A DNA stretch of 49,771 nucleotides from Fibrobacter sp. (GTDB taxonomy: Bacteria; Fibrobacterota; Fibrobacteria; Fibrobacterales; Fibrobacteraceae): contig JAFXLS010000067.1 in NCBI GenBank assembly GCA_017530965.1, positions 1 to 49,771 on the forward strand, given 5' to 3'. Below are positions 32,020 through 41,061 of this stretch, piece by piece. Each line of letters starts with the position of its first letter. The stretch's first letter is position 1. The position numbers were made by a program, and so were the translations under genes. Below the pieces are notes generated by a model. The model was given only the letters and a program-made list of their open reading frames with translations. It did not search any database and was not told the DNA's origin.

Positions 32020-34665
32020 ATGAACAAGAAAAAATTCGGCATGCGAGAACTCATTATTCTCCTCGTCATTGTTTTGTCGGCCTACACTGTATGGCCTTCT
32101 ATCCAGGTCCACACCAAGAAGGGTGCTGAAAAGCAGACCTTCCTCAAGGAAAATCCGAAGCTGGGTGCAAAATCCATCAATTTCGGCCTTGACCTTGCTG
32201 GTGGTACGGCTATCACGCTCGAAATCGACAAGTCCGGCATCAAGGGTGAAGATATTAAGGACGTTCAGGAACAGTCCCTTGAAATCATCCGTAACCGCGT
32301 TGACCAGTACGGTCTTTCTGAACCTCAGATTTCTCCGTCCGGCGACGACCGAATCGTGGTTGAACTGGCAGGCGTGGATGACTCCACTGCAAAGGCTCTC
32401 GTGGGATCCACCGCTAAGCTCGAATTCAAGATTCTTGCCGAAGCTGAAAAGTTTACCCAGGTTGTTGGCCTCATCGACCAGTACCTGACCCGCCAGACCA
32501 CCGACATTGTGGCTGACTCTGCTGCTACGGATTCTACGGCCAAGGACTCTACGGTTGCCAAGGCTGATTCCGCCAAGGACACGACTAAGGCCCTTTCTGA
32601 TGACGAACTCCTCGGTAAGGCTCCTGCCGCTGAAGTCGCTGCTACCGATTCCGCCAAGGATTCTGCTGCAGTCGAGGCTCAACCGGCATCTGAGGTCGGC
32701 GTTGCTCTTTCTGCTTACTACCTGAGTTTTGGTAACGGTGGCTTTATCGCCGAAGAAAATGTCGAAAAGGTCAAGAAGCTCCTTGCTACCGAAGGTGTGC
32801 AGAAGCTGATTCCGCGCGATGTCGCTTTCGCTTTCGGCAGCGGTCTCGAACCGGTGCAGCGTGATTCCAAGATCAAGGCCAAGCGCCTTTACCTCCTCAA
32901 GCGCCGCGCTGAAATGGCCGGTGACGATGTGGTCGATGCCCGCCCCTACCGCGTGTCTGACGGTGTGAGTGCCGGTGAAGTGGCTGTGAGCCTCAAGTTC
33001 GGTGGCATTGGTCCGAAAAAGTTCTCTGCTGTGACTGCCGCTAACATTGGCAAGCAGATGGCTATCGTGCTCGACAACCAGGTGATTTCTGCTCCGGTGA
33101 TCCGCGACCGTATCCCGAACGGCGAAGCCCAGATTACGGGTCTCGACGACATGGCTGAAGCTAACCGTCTTTCTGTCGTGCTCCGCGCCGGTGCCCTGAA
33201 GGCCCCGATGAAGATTATTGAAAGCCGTAGCGTGGGTGCAACCCTCGGTGAAGAAAACATTGTGCAGGGCTTCGGTTCCGGTGCTATCGGCCTTATCCTC
33301 TGCTTGGTGTTCATGGTTGCTTACTACCGCCTCGGTGGTTTGATTGCAAGCTTCGGTATGGTGATCAACACCTTGGTGACCGCCGCCGTGATGTCTGTGT
33401 TTAACGCTACGTTGACTTTGCCGGGTATCGCAGGCTTTATCCTCGTGGTCGGTATGTCTCTCGACGCCAACGTGATTATTTACGAACGTATCCGTGAAGA
33501 ACTCAAGAACGGCCTGACCGCCCGCGCCGCTGTGGCCAAGGGTTACGAACGCGCCTTCGGTGCCATCTTGGACTCCAACTTGACCACCGTGCTTACCGGC
33601 CTTATCCTTTATAAGATTGGTACCGGTTCTGTGAAGGGTTTCGGTCTTACGCTTACGATCGGTATTTTGACTTCCTTGTTCTGCGCTATCACGGTGACCC
33701 GCTCCATCTTGGATTGGAAACTTGCCAAGCGCGATGCTACGACCCTTTCTATCGGTGGCGGCTTCAAGGCTATCAACGAAGCCAACCTCCAGATCATCCC
33801 GAACCGTCGTCGTTTCGGCCTCATTTCCATGATCCTGATTGTTGCTTCTATCGCCTTCGTTGCTATCAAGGGCTTTGACTTCAGCATCGATTTCACTGGT
33901 GGTCAGGTTTATACCGTGCAGTACCAGGATAGTGAAAAGCACGAAAAGGATTTGAGCAAGGCTCTGTCTGCTGCCGGCATCTCTGGCACGAAGGTCCGTA
34001 CGCTCGGTGGTACTTCTGCTAACTCTTACCAGATTAGCATGCGCGCCTCTGACGACGCTCAGTTCGAAGTCAAGATGGCTCAGGCCTTCGAAAAGGCCGG
34101 TCAGAAGTGCGAAATCGTTGCTAAGGACAATGTGGGTCCGACCATCGGTAAGGAACTCCGCTTCAACGCAATCCTTTCTGTGATTCTCGCATGGCTCGGC
34201 ATTCTGATTTACGTGTGGTTCCGCTTCGGTAAGTTTGGTCTCGGCTTCGGTGTCGCTGCCGTGCTCGGCCTGGTGCACGATACCGTGATTACGCTCGGCT
34301 TCATCTCTGCCTTCGGTCTTTCCTTCGATGGCGCCTTGATTGCCTCGCTCCTCACCATGATCGGTTACTCTGTGAACGACACTATCGTGAACTTCGACCG
34401 TATTCGTGAAAACACTGCCGTGTATGGTTCCAGCAACTTCGCCGAAACCATCAACAAGTCTATGAACCAGTGCTTCAGCCGTACCATGGTGACCTCTCTC
34501 ACGACCTTGTTCGTGTGCGTGATCCTCGCTGTGATGGGCGGTTCTTCGATCCGCGACTTCGGCTTGGTCCAGTGCTTCGGTATCCTTATCGGTACCTACT
34601 CTTCTGTGTGCATCTGCTCTCCGATCGTTCTGTGGTGGAGCAAGCGCTTCAAGAAAGGTGTATAA
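32020..34665 (+). CDS. secDF: SecDF fused protein-export subunit
   Basis: 881 residues. SecD part: membrane helix at about 9-27, INFGLDLAGGTAITLEID (54-70), the P1 periplasmic domain, then GALKAPMKIIESRSVG and five helices with GFILVVGMSLDANVIIYERI. SecF part from about 596: RRRFGLISMILIVASIAFVA, DFSIDFTGGQ, then VHDTVITLGF and TIVNFDRIREN. The two are one polypeptide, as in Bacteroidota and some Firmicutes. The protein uses the proton gradient to pull preproteins through SecYEG. P1 carries a low-complexity Asp/Ser/Thr/Ala insert (about 165-225, ATDSTAKDSTVAKADS). AGGGAT precedes the ATG. Confidence 0.95.
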   Translation: MNKKKFGMRELIILLVIVLSAYTVWPSIQVHTKKGAEKQTFLKENPKLGAKSINFGLDLAGGTAITLEIDKSGIKGEDIKDVQEQSLEIIRNRVDQYGLSEPQISPSGDDRIVVELAGVDDSTAKALVGSTAKLEFKILAEAEKFTQVVGLIDQYLTRQTTDIVADSAATDSTAKDSTVAKADSAKDTTKALSDDELLGKAPAAEVAATDSAKDSAAVEAQPASEVGVALSAYYLSFGNGGFIAEENVEKVKKLLATEGVQKLIPRDVAFAFGSGLEPVQRDSKIKAKRLYLLKRRAEMAGDDVVDARPYRVSDGVSAGEVAVSLKFGGIGPKKFSAVTAANIGKQMAIVLDNQVISAPVIRDRIPNGEAQITGLDDMAEANRLSVVLRAGALKAPMKIIESRSVGATLGEENIVQGFGSGAIGLILCLVFMVAYYRLGGLIASFGMVINTLVTAAVMSVFNATLTLPGIAGFILVVGMSLDANVIIYERIREELKNGLTARAAVAKGYERAFGAILDSNLTTVLTGLILYKIGTGSVKGFGLTLTIGILTSLFCAITVTRSILDWKLAKRDATTLSIGGGFKAINEANLQIIPNRRRFGLISMILIVASIAFVAIKGFDFSIDFTGGQVYTVQYQDSEKHEKDLSKALSAAGISGTKVRTLGGTSANSYQISMRASDDAQFEVKMAQAFEKAGQKCEIVAKDNVGPTIGKELRFNAILSVILAWLGILIYVWFRFGKFGLGFGVAAVLGLVHDTVITLGFISAFGLSFDGALIASLLTMIGYSVNDTIVNFDRIRENTAVYGSSNFAETINKSMNQCFSRTMVTSLTTLFVCVILAVMGGSSIRDFGLVQCFGILIGTYSSVCICSPIVLWWSKRFKKGV

Positions 34666-34671
34666 TCTTAA

Positions 34672-34769
34672 GTGTCATCCTGAGCGAAGCCCGTAAGGGC
34701 GGAGTCTCTTTGACCACTTGGCAACTTGTTGCCTTAGTGGGCATGATCCTCGAATGGGGAGAAGGATCT
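34672..34769 (+). repeat. GTCATCCTGAG...GAAGGATCT repeat element, copy A (98 bp)
   Basis: It begins GTGTCATCCTGAG and ends GAAGGATCT. The last 69 bp (34701-34769) match 47936-48004 with a single mismatch (T for C near 34750). The core holds the imperfect palindrome CCACTTGGCAAC-TT-GTTGCCTTAGTGG. It lies in the 3' region of secDF, immediately before its terminator. It encodes no protein and resembles a MITE-like or REP-like element. Confidence 0.88.
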
Positions 34770-34776
34770 AGAAATT

Positions 34777-34803
34777 GCCTCGGCGAAAAGCCGGGGCTTT
34801 TTT
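34777..34803 (+). terminator. intrinsic terminator of secDF
   Basis: GCCTCGGC (34777-34784) pairs with GCCGGGGC (34790-34797), 8 bp with one G-T, around GAAAA, followed by six T. Confidence 0.85.
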
Positions 34804-34901
34804 GTGTTCTGGATAATTTGTCAATAAATTGATTGGAAAAATATTTTTCTGGAGTGAGTATCGCATAAATTATCTATATATTTGGTGAAAAAGGAGGATT
34901 T

Positions 34902-36023
34902 ATGTTTTTACGAAGAGTTATTCGTCTAGGTTGCCTGTCTATTGCAAGTTTTTTTTGGACAAGCTGTAGCGATGATTCCAGCACTCAGGTTTCAGTTACG
35001 GATCCCGAAATTGCGGATCCTGATTCTTCGACTGGTTCAGCGGGCGAAGGAAAGTTGAGTTCTGCTGCGGACGAAACTCCCAGTTCTTCTGAATCGGCCG
35101 AAAAATCTGCTTTGTCCAGCTCCAGTGAAGAAGCCGTTGAAGAAAGTTCTTCGTCGGAAGCTGTTGAAATGAGTTCCGCTGAAATCGCAAGCTCTTCTTC
35201 AGAAGCTTCAGAGGTTAGCTCGTCTAGTGTCGAGGGCTATGTCCTTGCGAAAGATTCTTCTGTGACGTGTGAAGAACAAAAGTATAGAGTCGCGGCATGT
35301 TCCAGTACGAAAGGTCTTTCTTGCGATGATTATAAGAGGTACTTGGCAAGTGATACGTCCTTGTCCGAAAAGCTCTTATCCGAGTGGGAAGATAAGCTCC
35401 AAAGATGCGGGGCTGTACAAGAACCTGTGGTTGTTTATGGTGTTATATATGACCCTTGCGCAACAGCCTACTATGAAAAGGTTGCAATGAAATGTTCCAA
35501 CGATAGTACCTATAAGGATTTCAAGTTGGATGGAAATAAGATTTATACCAGTATCGAAGAATACAACGAGGCGCACGGCATAAGTTCAAGTTCCGTTGCT
35601 GAAAGTTCCAGTTCTCAGCCTGAAGATTTGGTACAAAATTGCCCGCAAGAAGGCTTTGCCTTGTTTGCAGACGTCCTTGCAGAGGTACAAGAAGATATTT
35701 ATGAAAAAATAATCTGGGCGTTGGAAGAACCTAGTTTGGGCTTGACTGAAGCTCAAAGACAGTTCTATGAGGGACTGTTGGATCGTGAAAATAAAAAGTT
35801 GAAGGGGAATTTGTCACCCTATTATATGGATGGGCGTGATCATGATGTCTTGTATACAAGCTTAAGTTATGAATCGAAAAATTGGTTCGATGGTTATATC
35901 GCCAGGACTAAAACCTGTAGTGACGGAACTTCGGTGGTAACGAAACGCTACCGGGAAATGTACGAAAAGATCCTTAAAGAGTGCTTTAATATAATTGATA
36001 CGGAATTCAATCAGATAAACTAA
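34902..36023 (+). CDS. serine-rich lipoprotein of unknown function
   Basis: 373 residues; AAAGGAGG precedes the ATG. Signal peptide ending in the lipobox WTSC (Cys22). Residues about 25-115 are a Ser/Glu/Ala linker with repeated SSSS blocks, the linker style of Fibrobacter surface lipoproteins. The remaining part has six or more cysteines (VTCEEQKYRVAACSS, GLSCDDYKRY, RCGAVQEP, DPCATAYYEK) and a second short serine linker near 227-240, so two small globular domains are likely. No family is recognised. The ATG is about 65 nt downstream of a TATATATTTGG stretch that could be its -10. Confidence 0.78.
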   Translation: MFLRRVIRLGCLSIASFFWTSCSDDSSTQVSVTDPEIADPDSSTGSAGEGKLSSAADETPSSSESAEKSALSSSSEEAVEESSSSEAVEMSSAEIASSSSEASEVSSSSVEGYVLAKDSSVTCEEQKYRVAACSSTKGLSCDDYKRYLASDTSLSEKLLSEWEDKLQRCGAVQEPVVVYGVIYDPCATAYYEKVAMKCSNDSTYKDFKLDGNKIYTSIEEYNEAHGISSSSVAESSSSQPEDLVQNCPQEGFALFADVLAEVQEDIYEKIIWALEEPSLGLTEAQRQFYEGLLDRENKKLKGNLSPYYMDGRDHDVLYTSLSYESKNWFDGYIARTKTCSDGTSVVTKRYREMYEKILKECFNIIDTEFNQIN

Positions 36024-36037
36024 ACGATAATAAGTAT

Positions 36038-37177
36038 CTATCTGCCTAAAGTTTCGCGGTAGTTGTGAACGGCTGCCTTGTAGGTGCTGACAGCCTTCGC
36101 AACGCGTGCGGCGATGTCTTCTTGCGCCTTGGTCGTCGTCATGTAGGCTTCTTCTTCGGGGTTGCTGATGAAGCCGATTTCAAAGAGGACTGCGGGCATG
36201 AGCGCACCTACGAGCACCATGAAACCTGCGCCGCCGACTCCTCCGCCCTGACGCTTGATTTTTCCGCCGTCAAAAGCCTTGAGCATTTCTTCGGTAAACA
36301 TGTAGCTGTTCTGCTTGTATTTTTCGAGGCGCGCTTCGAGCTTGAACCATTCGATGGGGGAGAGTTCTTCTTTGGCGTTCTTTTCGCCGTAGAGCGTGGC
36401 CACCTTGTTTTCGCGACGGGCAATGGCCTTGTCTTCTTCGCTTTCAGGGGCGCGGAGCACGTACACGTGGTAGCCCTTGATTTGCTTTTTGCGTTCGGGG
36501 GTTGCGTCAATCGCGTTGCAGTGCAGGCTGATGAACAGGTCGCCGTCCCATTGGTTGGCGAGGTTCGCACGTTCGCCAAGTTCGATGAACACGTCCTTGT
36601 CGCGGGTCATCTTGACGTTGAAACCTTCCTTTTCGAGTTCCTTCTTCAGGAGCTTGCCGACGGCGAGCACGATGTCCTTTTCGTTGGAATTCTTGCCCTG
36701 GGCACCGGTGTCCTTGCCGCCGTGGCCGGGGTCGATGACGATCGTCTTGACTTCGCGGGTACCGGCGGTTTCGTTCTTCGGCTTGGCGGTGGGAGTTGCA
36801 GCAGGGACTGCGGCGGCTTTTGCTGAAGACGAAGAAACCTTCGCCGCTGAGCTGCTACTTGCGGGGGAGACCGCTGCCGTTTTGTCGGTCTTGTATAGGC
36901 TTACAACATCTGCAGAATCCAGCAGAATGTGTCCGTCCGCAATTTCGGGGGCGTGCTTAAGTTCGACGGAATTGCCGTGGCTATTTACGTAGGGGAGCCC
37001 GATGGCGAATTTGAGGGTGTCGCTTTCACCTGCGAGCAGGAATGTCTTTTGGACGGGGAACCAGTGGAAGCTGGCCTTGTGTTCCTTGGCGACTTGTTCG
37101 GCGTCAACCTTGTTGCTTGCCCAGGCAGAAGCTGCGAGAGCGACGCAAAGGAAGATGTGCCAAACAAGGTTTCGCAT
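36038..37177 (-). CDS. exported N-acetylmuramoyl-L-alanine amidase (Amidase_3)
   Basis: 379 residues with a signal peptide (about 1-20, LCVALAASAWAS). A variable N-terminal region and a Ser/Ala/Pro linker (about 103-140) precede the catalytic domain from about 145: IVIDPGHGGKDTGAQG (zinc His), the EKDI glutamate, MTRDKDVFIELGERANLAN, FISLHCNA (second zinc His) and LFEIGFISNPEEE (catalytic Glu). It cleaves the MurNAc-L-Ala bond during daughter-cell separation. The Val/Gly-rich insert GGGVGGAGFMVLVGA is typical. It shares one base with the smpB stop (TAATG). Confidence 0.93.
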   Translation of the reverse strand: MRNLVWHIFLCVALAASAWASNKVDAEQVAKEHKASFHWFPVQKTFLLAGESDTLKFAIGLPYVNSHGNSVELKHAPEIADGHILLDSADVVSLYKTDKTAAVSPASSSSAAKVSSSSAKAAAVPAATPTAKPKNETAGTREVKTIVIDPGHGGKDTGAQGKNSNEKDIVLAVGKLLKKELEKEGFNVKMTRDKDVFIELGERANLANQWDGDLFISLHCNAIDATPERKKQIKGYHVYVLRAPESEEDKAIARRENKVATLYGEKNAKEELSPIEWFKLEARLEKYKQNSYMFTEEMLKAFDGGKIKRQGGGVGGAGFMVLVGALMPAVLFEIGFISNPEEEAYMTTTKAQEDIAARVAKAVSTYKAAVHNYRETLGR

Positions 37178-37647
37178 TATTTGTGCGCCTTTGCCGCACG
37201 GGCCATTTCGAGTTTTGCGTCACGGTTGATGATGTCCTGACGCTTGTCGCGCTGATCCTTACCGCGGCAGATTCCCATTTCGAGCTTGGCGCGGCGATTC
37301 TTGAAGTAGAGCTTCAGGGGAATGAGCGTGCAGCCCTTCTGCTCCTTGGCCTTGCGCATCTTGGCGATTTCGTGCACGTGGGCCAAGAGCTTGCGGCGCC
37401 TTGCCGGAAAATGGTTGAAACGGTTAGCGAAAAGGTATTCGTCGATGTGGGCACCTACGAGCCAGATTTCATTCTTGGACTCGTCGATGTCAATCCACGC
37501 TTCGCCCAAAGTGCACTTGCCATCGCGGATAGATTTCACTTCCGAACCGATCAGCATGATACCTACTTCGAACGTTTCGTCGATGAAGTAGAGGTGATTT
37601 GCCTTGCGGTTTACGATGACCGGCGTACTCTGTTCTTTTTTCGCCAT
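37177..37647 (-). CDS. smpB: SmpB, tmRNA-binding protein
   Basis: 156 residues. Typical blocks: NRKANHLYFIDETFEVGIML, GSEVKSIRDGKCTLGEAW, FLVGAHIDEYLFANR-like region read here as LVGAHIDEYLF, and LIPLKLYFKNRRAKLEMGICRGKDQRDKR. It delivers tmRNA to stalled ribosomes for trans-translation. The C-terminal KLEMARAAKAHK tail is short and basic. It starts 3 nt after the obgE stop, in a tightly packed operon. No tmRNA gene is seen in the window. Confidence 0.97.
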   Translation of the reverse strand: MAKKEQSTPVIVNRKANHLYFIDETFEVGIMLIGSEVKSIRDGKCTLGEAWIDIDESKNEIWLVGAHIDEYLFANRFNHFPARRRKLLAHVHEIAKMRKAKEQKGCTLIPLKLYFKNRRAKLEMGICRGKDQRDKRQDIINRDAKLEMARAAKAHK

Positions 37648-37650
37648 TCG

Positions 37651-38790
37651 TTAAGCCTTCTTCTTGCTGCGGGCTGTTTTTGCTCCGGCGGCCTTGGAGC
37701 CTGTTTTAGCGGAGCTTTTCGCTGCCGAGCTGGCCTTGCTCTTTGCGATTTTCTTGCCGGTGCCGTCGATACCGGTGGTGGCGCTGCTGAGTTTCTTGCT
37801 TTCCCAGCCGACCTTCTTCTTTTGCACGTGGGGCACGGCTTCGTCCAGAGCCAAGGTGAGTTCCTTGCAACCGTCGCCTGTTACGGCGGAGGTCACGATA
37901 ACGGCTTCCTTGTGGGCCTTGAACTGCTTGATCGCTTCGTCGATGCCGAGGTCGCTCTTGTTGAGGGCGATTACGTAGGGCTTCTTCGCGAGCTTCGGGT
38001 GGAACGCCTTGAGTTCTTCCTTAAGAACGGTGAACTGCTCGTAGGCGTTTTCAGCAAAGCCGTCGATGACGAACAACAGCGTATGCGTACGTTCGATATG
38101 CTTCAAGAACTGGTGGCCGAGACCCTTGCCTTCGCTGGCGCCTTCCAAGAGACCCGGAATGTCTGCGACCACGAAGCTGTGACCGTTCATCTGCACGATA
38201 CCGAGCACCGGTTCGAGTGTGGTAAACGGATAGTCACCGACTTTGGGACGGCCACTGGAAATCTTGTTCACGAGGCTGGACTTGCCTGCGTTCGGGAATC
38301 CGACGAGGCCCACGTCTGCCATAAGCTTCAGTTCCAAGAAGAGTTCGCGCTTTTCGCCCTTTTCGCCGGGGGTACACTTGCGCGGAGCCTGGTTGGCAGG
38401 CGTTGCAAAATGCTGGTTGCCCATGCCGCCCTTGCCGCCGCGAGCTGCAATCCACTTTTGGCCTGGTTCGGTAAGGTCTGCGAGAATGCGACCTTCGGCG
38501 TCCTTTACGATTGTGCCGCGCGGAACGCTTACAATCAAGTCTTCGGCGCTGCGACCGGTGCAACGCTTGGCACCACCGGCTTGTCCACTTTCGGCTTTAT
38601 AGACGCGGGCGTTGCCCATGTCGAGCAAAGTGGAGAACTGTTCGTTCACCTGCAGAATCACATGACCGCCGCGACCGCCGTCACCGCCATCGGGGCCTCC
38701 GAGGGGTACGAACTTTTCGCGGTGGAAACTGCAAATGCCATCGCCGCCCTTACCGGAGCGAACTTCAATTGATTTTTCGTCTAGGAACAT
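37651..38790 (-). CDS. obgE: Obg-family GTPase
   Basis: 379 residues. N-terminal glycine-rich Obg fold (SGKGGDGICSFHREK, GGPDGGDGGRGG), then the G domain: GFPNAGKSSL at 164-173 (G1), VGDYPFTTLEP (G2), DIPGL at 210-214 (G3) and ALNKSDLG (G4). The C-terminal tail from about 340 is a Lys/Ala/Ser-rich, disordered extension (SKASSAAKSSAKTGSKAAG) instead of an OCT domain. The family associates with the 50S subunit and responds to ppGpp. It shares a base with the argC stop. Confidence 0.96.
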   Translation of the reverse strand: MFLDEKSIEVRSGKGGDGICSFHREKFVPLGGPDGGDGGRGGHVILQVNEQFSTLLDMGNARVYKAESGQAGGAKRCTGRSAEDLIVSVPRGTIVKDAEGRILADLTEPGQKWIAARGGKGGMGNQHFATPANQAPRKCTPGEKGEKRELFLELKLMADVGLVGFPNAGKSSLVNKISSGRPKVGDYPFTTLEPVLGIVQMNGHSFVVADIPGLLEGASEGKGLGHQFLKHIERTHTLLFVIDGFAENAYEQFTVLKEELKAFHPKLAKKPYVIALNKSDLGIDEAIKQFKAHKEAVIVTSAVTGDGCKELTLALDEAVPHVQKKKVGWESKKLSSATTGIDGTGKKIAKSKASSAAKSSAKTGSKAAGAKTARSKKKA

Positions 38791-39752
38791 TAAAGGCTAA
38801 TTCCTTCGTCGAGGCCGAGCGCGATATTCATGTTCTGAATGGCTGCACCACTTGCGCCCTTGCCGAGGTTGTCGATAATAGTCGTCACCTGCATCACGGT
38901 ATCGTTGCCGAACACCTGGATGCGGGCATTGTTCGTATCGTTGCAGACGGTGGCGTCAAGGCGGCCGTTGAACAGCACGGGGGCTGGCTCAAAGGGCATC
39001 ACCTTCACAAAGCGAGAACCTTCGTAATGCTTCGCCAAAATTTCGGTGAGGCCTTCGGGGCCGACCTTCTTGGTGAGTTCATTTGCAAAGATGGCGACAG
39101 TGACCGCCATGCCCTTGTAATAAGGGCCAAGCACCGGGTTGAAGAACGGCGTATTTTCGAGTTCGCAGTACTTCTTCATTTCTGGGAGGTGCTTGTGTGC
39201 GAGCGCAAGCGCGTACGGGGCGGGCGCCATGATTGCCTTCGATTCACCGGCCTTGTGTTCCATGGCTGCGGCTTCTTCGTATTCGGCAATCAGCTTCTTG
39301 CCGCCGCCGGAGTAACCGGTAATGCTGTAGGCGGCAAGGTTAGCGCTCTTCGGCAAAATGCCTGCGGCAACCAGCGGGTGTACGCCGAGAATAAAGCCCG
39401 AAGCATGGCAACCGGGGTTAGCGATGCGCTTGCTCTTGGCAATGGCTTCTCGCTGGGCAGCCGAAAGTTCCGGCATCCCGTAGGTCCAGTCGGGGTTAAC
39501 GCGGTGGGCGGTCGAAGCGTCGATCACGCGGGTGTTCGGATTTTCGCAGAGGGCAGCGCTTTCGATAGCTGCAGCATCGGGCAGGCACAGGAACGTCACG
39601 TCGGATTCGTTGATGAGTCGCTTGCGTTCGTTAATGTCTTTGCGGAGTTCAGGAGAAATGCGCAACACTTCGATGTCGTTACGCTTTGCGAGTCTCTCAT
39701 AAATCTGCAGGCCAGTGGTTCCTGCTTCACCATCTACGAAAACTTTGAACAT
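38790..39752 (-). CDS. argC: N-acetyl-gamma-glutamyl-phosphate reductase ArgC, type 2
   Basis: 320 residues; AAGGAAAG precedes the ATG. Motifs: FVDGEAGTTGLQIYERLAKR (NADP-binding start of the type 2 enzyme), VTFLCLPDAAAIE, IANPGCHASGF with the catalytic Cys, and YSITGYSGGGKKL. It catalyses the third step of arginine synthesis. The short length (about 320, against 340 or more for type 1) fits type 2. No other arg gene is in the window, and its place in an operon with YchJ-like, obgE, smpB and amidase genes is unexpected. Confidence 0.94.
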   Translation of the reverse strand: MFKVFVDGEAGTTGLQIYERLAKRNDIEVLRISPELRKDINERKRLINESDVTFLCLPDAAAIESAALCENPNTRVIDASTAHRVNPDWTYGMPELSAAQREAIAKSKRIANPGCHASGFILGVHPLVAAGILPKSANLAAYSITGYSGGGKKLIAEYEEAAAMEHKAGESKAIMAPAPYALALAHKHLPEMKKYCELENTPFFNPVLGPYYKGMAVTVAIFANELTKKVGPEGLTEILAKHYEGSRFVKVMPFEPAPVLFNGRLDATVCNDTNNARIQVFGNDTVMQVTTIIDNLGKGASGAAIQNMNIALGLDEGISL

Positions 39753-39761
39753 TGTCTTTCC

Positions 39762-40259
39762 TTACTTGTTAGCGCCGCAGCACTTCTTGTACTTCTTGCC
39801 GGAACCGCACGGGCACGGATCGTTACGGCCAACGACCGGACCTTCGTGACGGACGGTTTCCTGCTTCACGGCACGACCGTCGTAGAAGAACCATGCGCCG
39901 CCCACCTTGTGGAACTCGCCGAGTTCGTGGTGGTTACGGGTGATGTTGCCCTGCTTGAAGCGTGCAACGAATTCGACCCAACCGATATTCTTTTCTTCTT
40001 CGGTCTTGGTCTGCTTGATTTCGATGCCGAGCCATTCGGATTCCTTGCTCCATGCAGTCACGCTGGCTTCGTCGAAGTCGCTGCGCTGGGTGGCTTCGAG
40101 GGATTCCTTGAGCCAGCCGATTTCCTGCTTCACGTAAGCGGTGTAGCGGGAACGCATCAGGGCTTCGGGGCTTGCCGCGAGGGCCTTCTGCTTGATAATC
40201 GGTTCACAACATTCGCAGTATTCCTTACCGGAACCGCAGGGGCATAAATCTTTTGCCAT
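39762..40259 (-). CDS. YchJ-like protein with two SEC-C motifs
   Basis: 165 residues. The two ends each have a SEC-C zinc-binding motif: [13 protein letters not shown] at 6-18 and [16 protein letters not shown] near the C-terminus. The middle ([22 protein letters not shown], then [11 protein letters not shown] and [18 protein letters not shown]) is the NTF2-like domain of the YchJ/UPF0225 family. Function is unknown; SEC-C motifs bind zinc in SecA and other proteins. It starts the five-gene minus-strand operon, 9 bp before argC. Confidence 0.93.
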   Translation of the reverse strand: MAKDLCPCGSGKEYCECCEPIIKQKALAASPEALMRSRYTAYVKQEIGWLKESLEATQRSDFDEASVTAWSKESEWLGIEIKQTKTEEEKNIGWVEFVARFKQGNITRNHHELGEFHKVGGAWFFYDGRAVKQETVRHEGPVVGRNDPCPCGSGKKYKKCCGANK

Positions 40260-40368
40260 AACTTAATCCTTGTGTCTTCGTTGGAGCGGCTTGGCCGCCG
40301 TTAAAATTTGATGAAAAAAATAGAAAAAATTGAATGAGGATATACGCTGTCAAGTTGGGCTTGATGAC

Positions 40369-40400
40369 AAAAAAGACGAGAGTTTTTTATTCTCTCGTCT
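40369..40400 (-). terminator. terminator of the minus-strand TPMT-like gene
   Basis: On the minus strand AGACGAGAG pairs perfectly with CTCTCGTCT (40392-40400 with 40374-40382) around a 9-nt loop, followed by a T-run (plus-strand A at 40369-40374). Confidence 0.82.
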
Positions 40401-40438
40401 CAAGTCTGTAGCTCGCAAAGCGAGCGTTCTCTCGTCTA
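40391..40438 (+). repeat. TCTCTCGTCT repeats with a hairpin between
   Basis: TCTCTCGTCT occurs at 40391-40400 and 40428-40437, and again at 49594-49603 upstream of glyA. Between the first two lies a perfect GCTCGC-AAA-GCGAGC hairpin (40411-40425). The copies may be remnants of a dispersed repeat. Confidence 0.6.
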
Positions 40439-40440
40439 GC

Positions 40441-41061
40441 TTACAGGCACTTCTTGAGGAGCCAGATTTCTTCCTTGCCTTCGCGACCGGCGATGCTGTT
40501 CACCGGCTTGATGCGTTCTACCACATCGAACACGCCGCCGAGACGAGCCATGAGTTCGCCTTCGCTGGTGGCATGCGGCGGACCCTGCAGGGTCTTGCCG
40601 TTCATGAGCGGGTAAAGGAACAGAATCAAAACTCCGTCATCCTTCATCATCTTGTAGCAGACTTCGAAGAATTCGTCGCGGCGACCCGGATGGATTGCCG
40701 TGAAGGCGCAGTAGTCGTAAACGATATCGAAAAGCTGGCCGCCACGCTTGTCATCCTTAGGAGAAAGCGAGAACAGGTCAAGGTCCAAAGAACGCAGGTT
40801 CTTGTGCTTACGGCTTAAGTGATCAAGTTCATCGACTGCAGAAGGGGCGAAATCAACTGCCAGCACATCGTGGCCGCGGAGTGCCCAGGCTTCGGCATCG
40901 TAGCCAAAACCTGCACCGGGAACCAATACGGAACCCGTAGCGGGACAAGAGGGGTGCTTGAAAAATTCCGTCAAAGCGGGCGTCACCTTCTTGAGATTCC
41001 AGTAATCCTTGCCTTCGGCATAGAGGTTGTCCCAGAAATCCGGGAGGTTCTGCGTTAACAT
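40441..41061 (-). CDS. TPMT-like SAM-dependent methyltransferase
   Basis: 206 residues. SAM-binding motif I VLVPGAGFGYDAEAWALRGH is followed by VLAVDFAPSAVDEL, FDIVYDYCAFTAIHPGRR and a GVLILFLYPL motif. The order LPDFWDNLYAEGKDYWN at the N-terminus is typical of the thiopurine-methyltransferase (PF05724) family, which in bacteria methylates sulfur, selenium or tellurium compounds. The actual substrate is unknown. It overlaps rlmN (upstream) by 7 bp and is probably cotranscribed with it. Confidence 0.88.
   Translation of the reverse strand: MLTQNLPDFWDNLYAEGKDYWNLKKVTPALTEFFKHPSCPATGSVLVPGAGFGYDAEAWALRGHDVLAVDFAPSAVDELDHLSRKHKNLRSLDLDLFSLSPKDDKRGGQLFDIVYDYCAFTAIHPGRRDEFFEVCYKMMKDDGVLILFLYPLMNGKTLQGPPHATSEGELMARLGGVFDVVERIKPVNSIAGREGKEEIWLLKKCL

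Noticed and set aside
32014..34278. 754-codon minus-strand open frame opposite secDF
   Set aside because: His/Arg/Glu-rich translation without any family motif; secDF on the plus strand is certain.
37042..40247. two overlapping plus-strand open frames of more than 570 codons
   Set aside because: They are antisense to smpB, obgE, argC and the YchJ-like gene, all firmly identified, and have Cys/Arg/Phe-rich compositions with no motifs.
40391..40437. possible CRISPR array
   Set aside because: Only two short TCTCTCGTCT copies with a hairpin between; no regular repeat-spacer pattern and no cas genes nearby.
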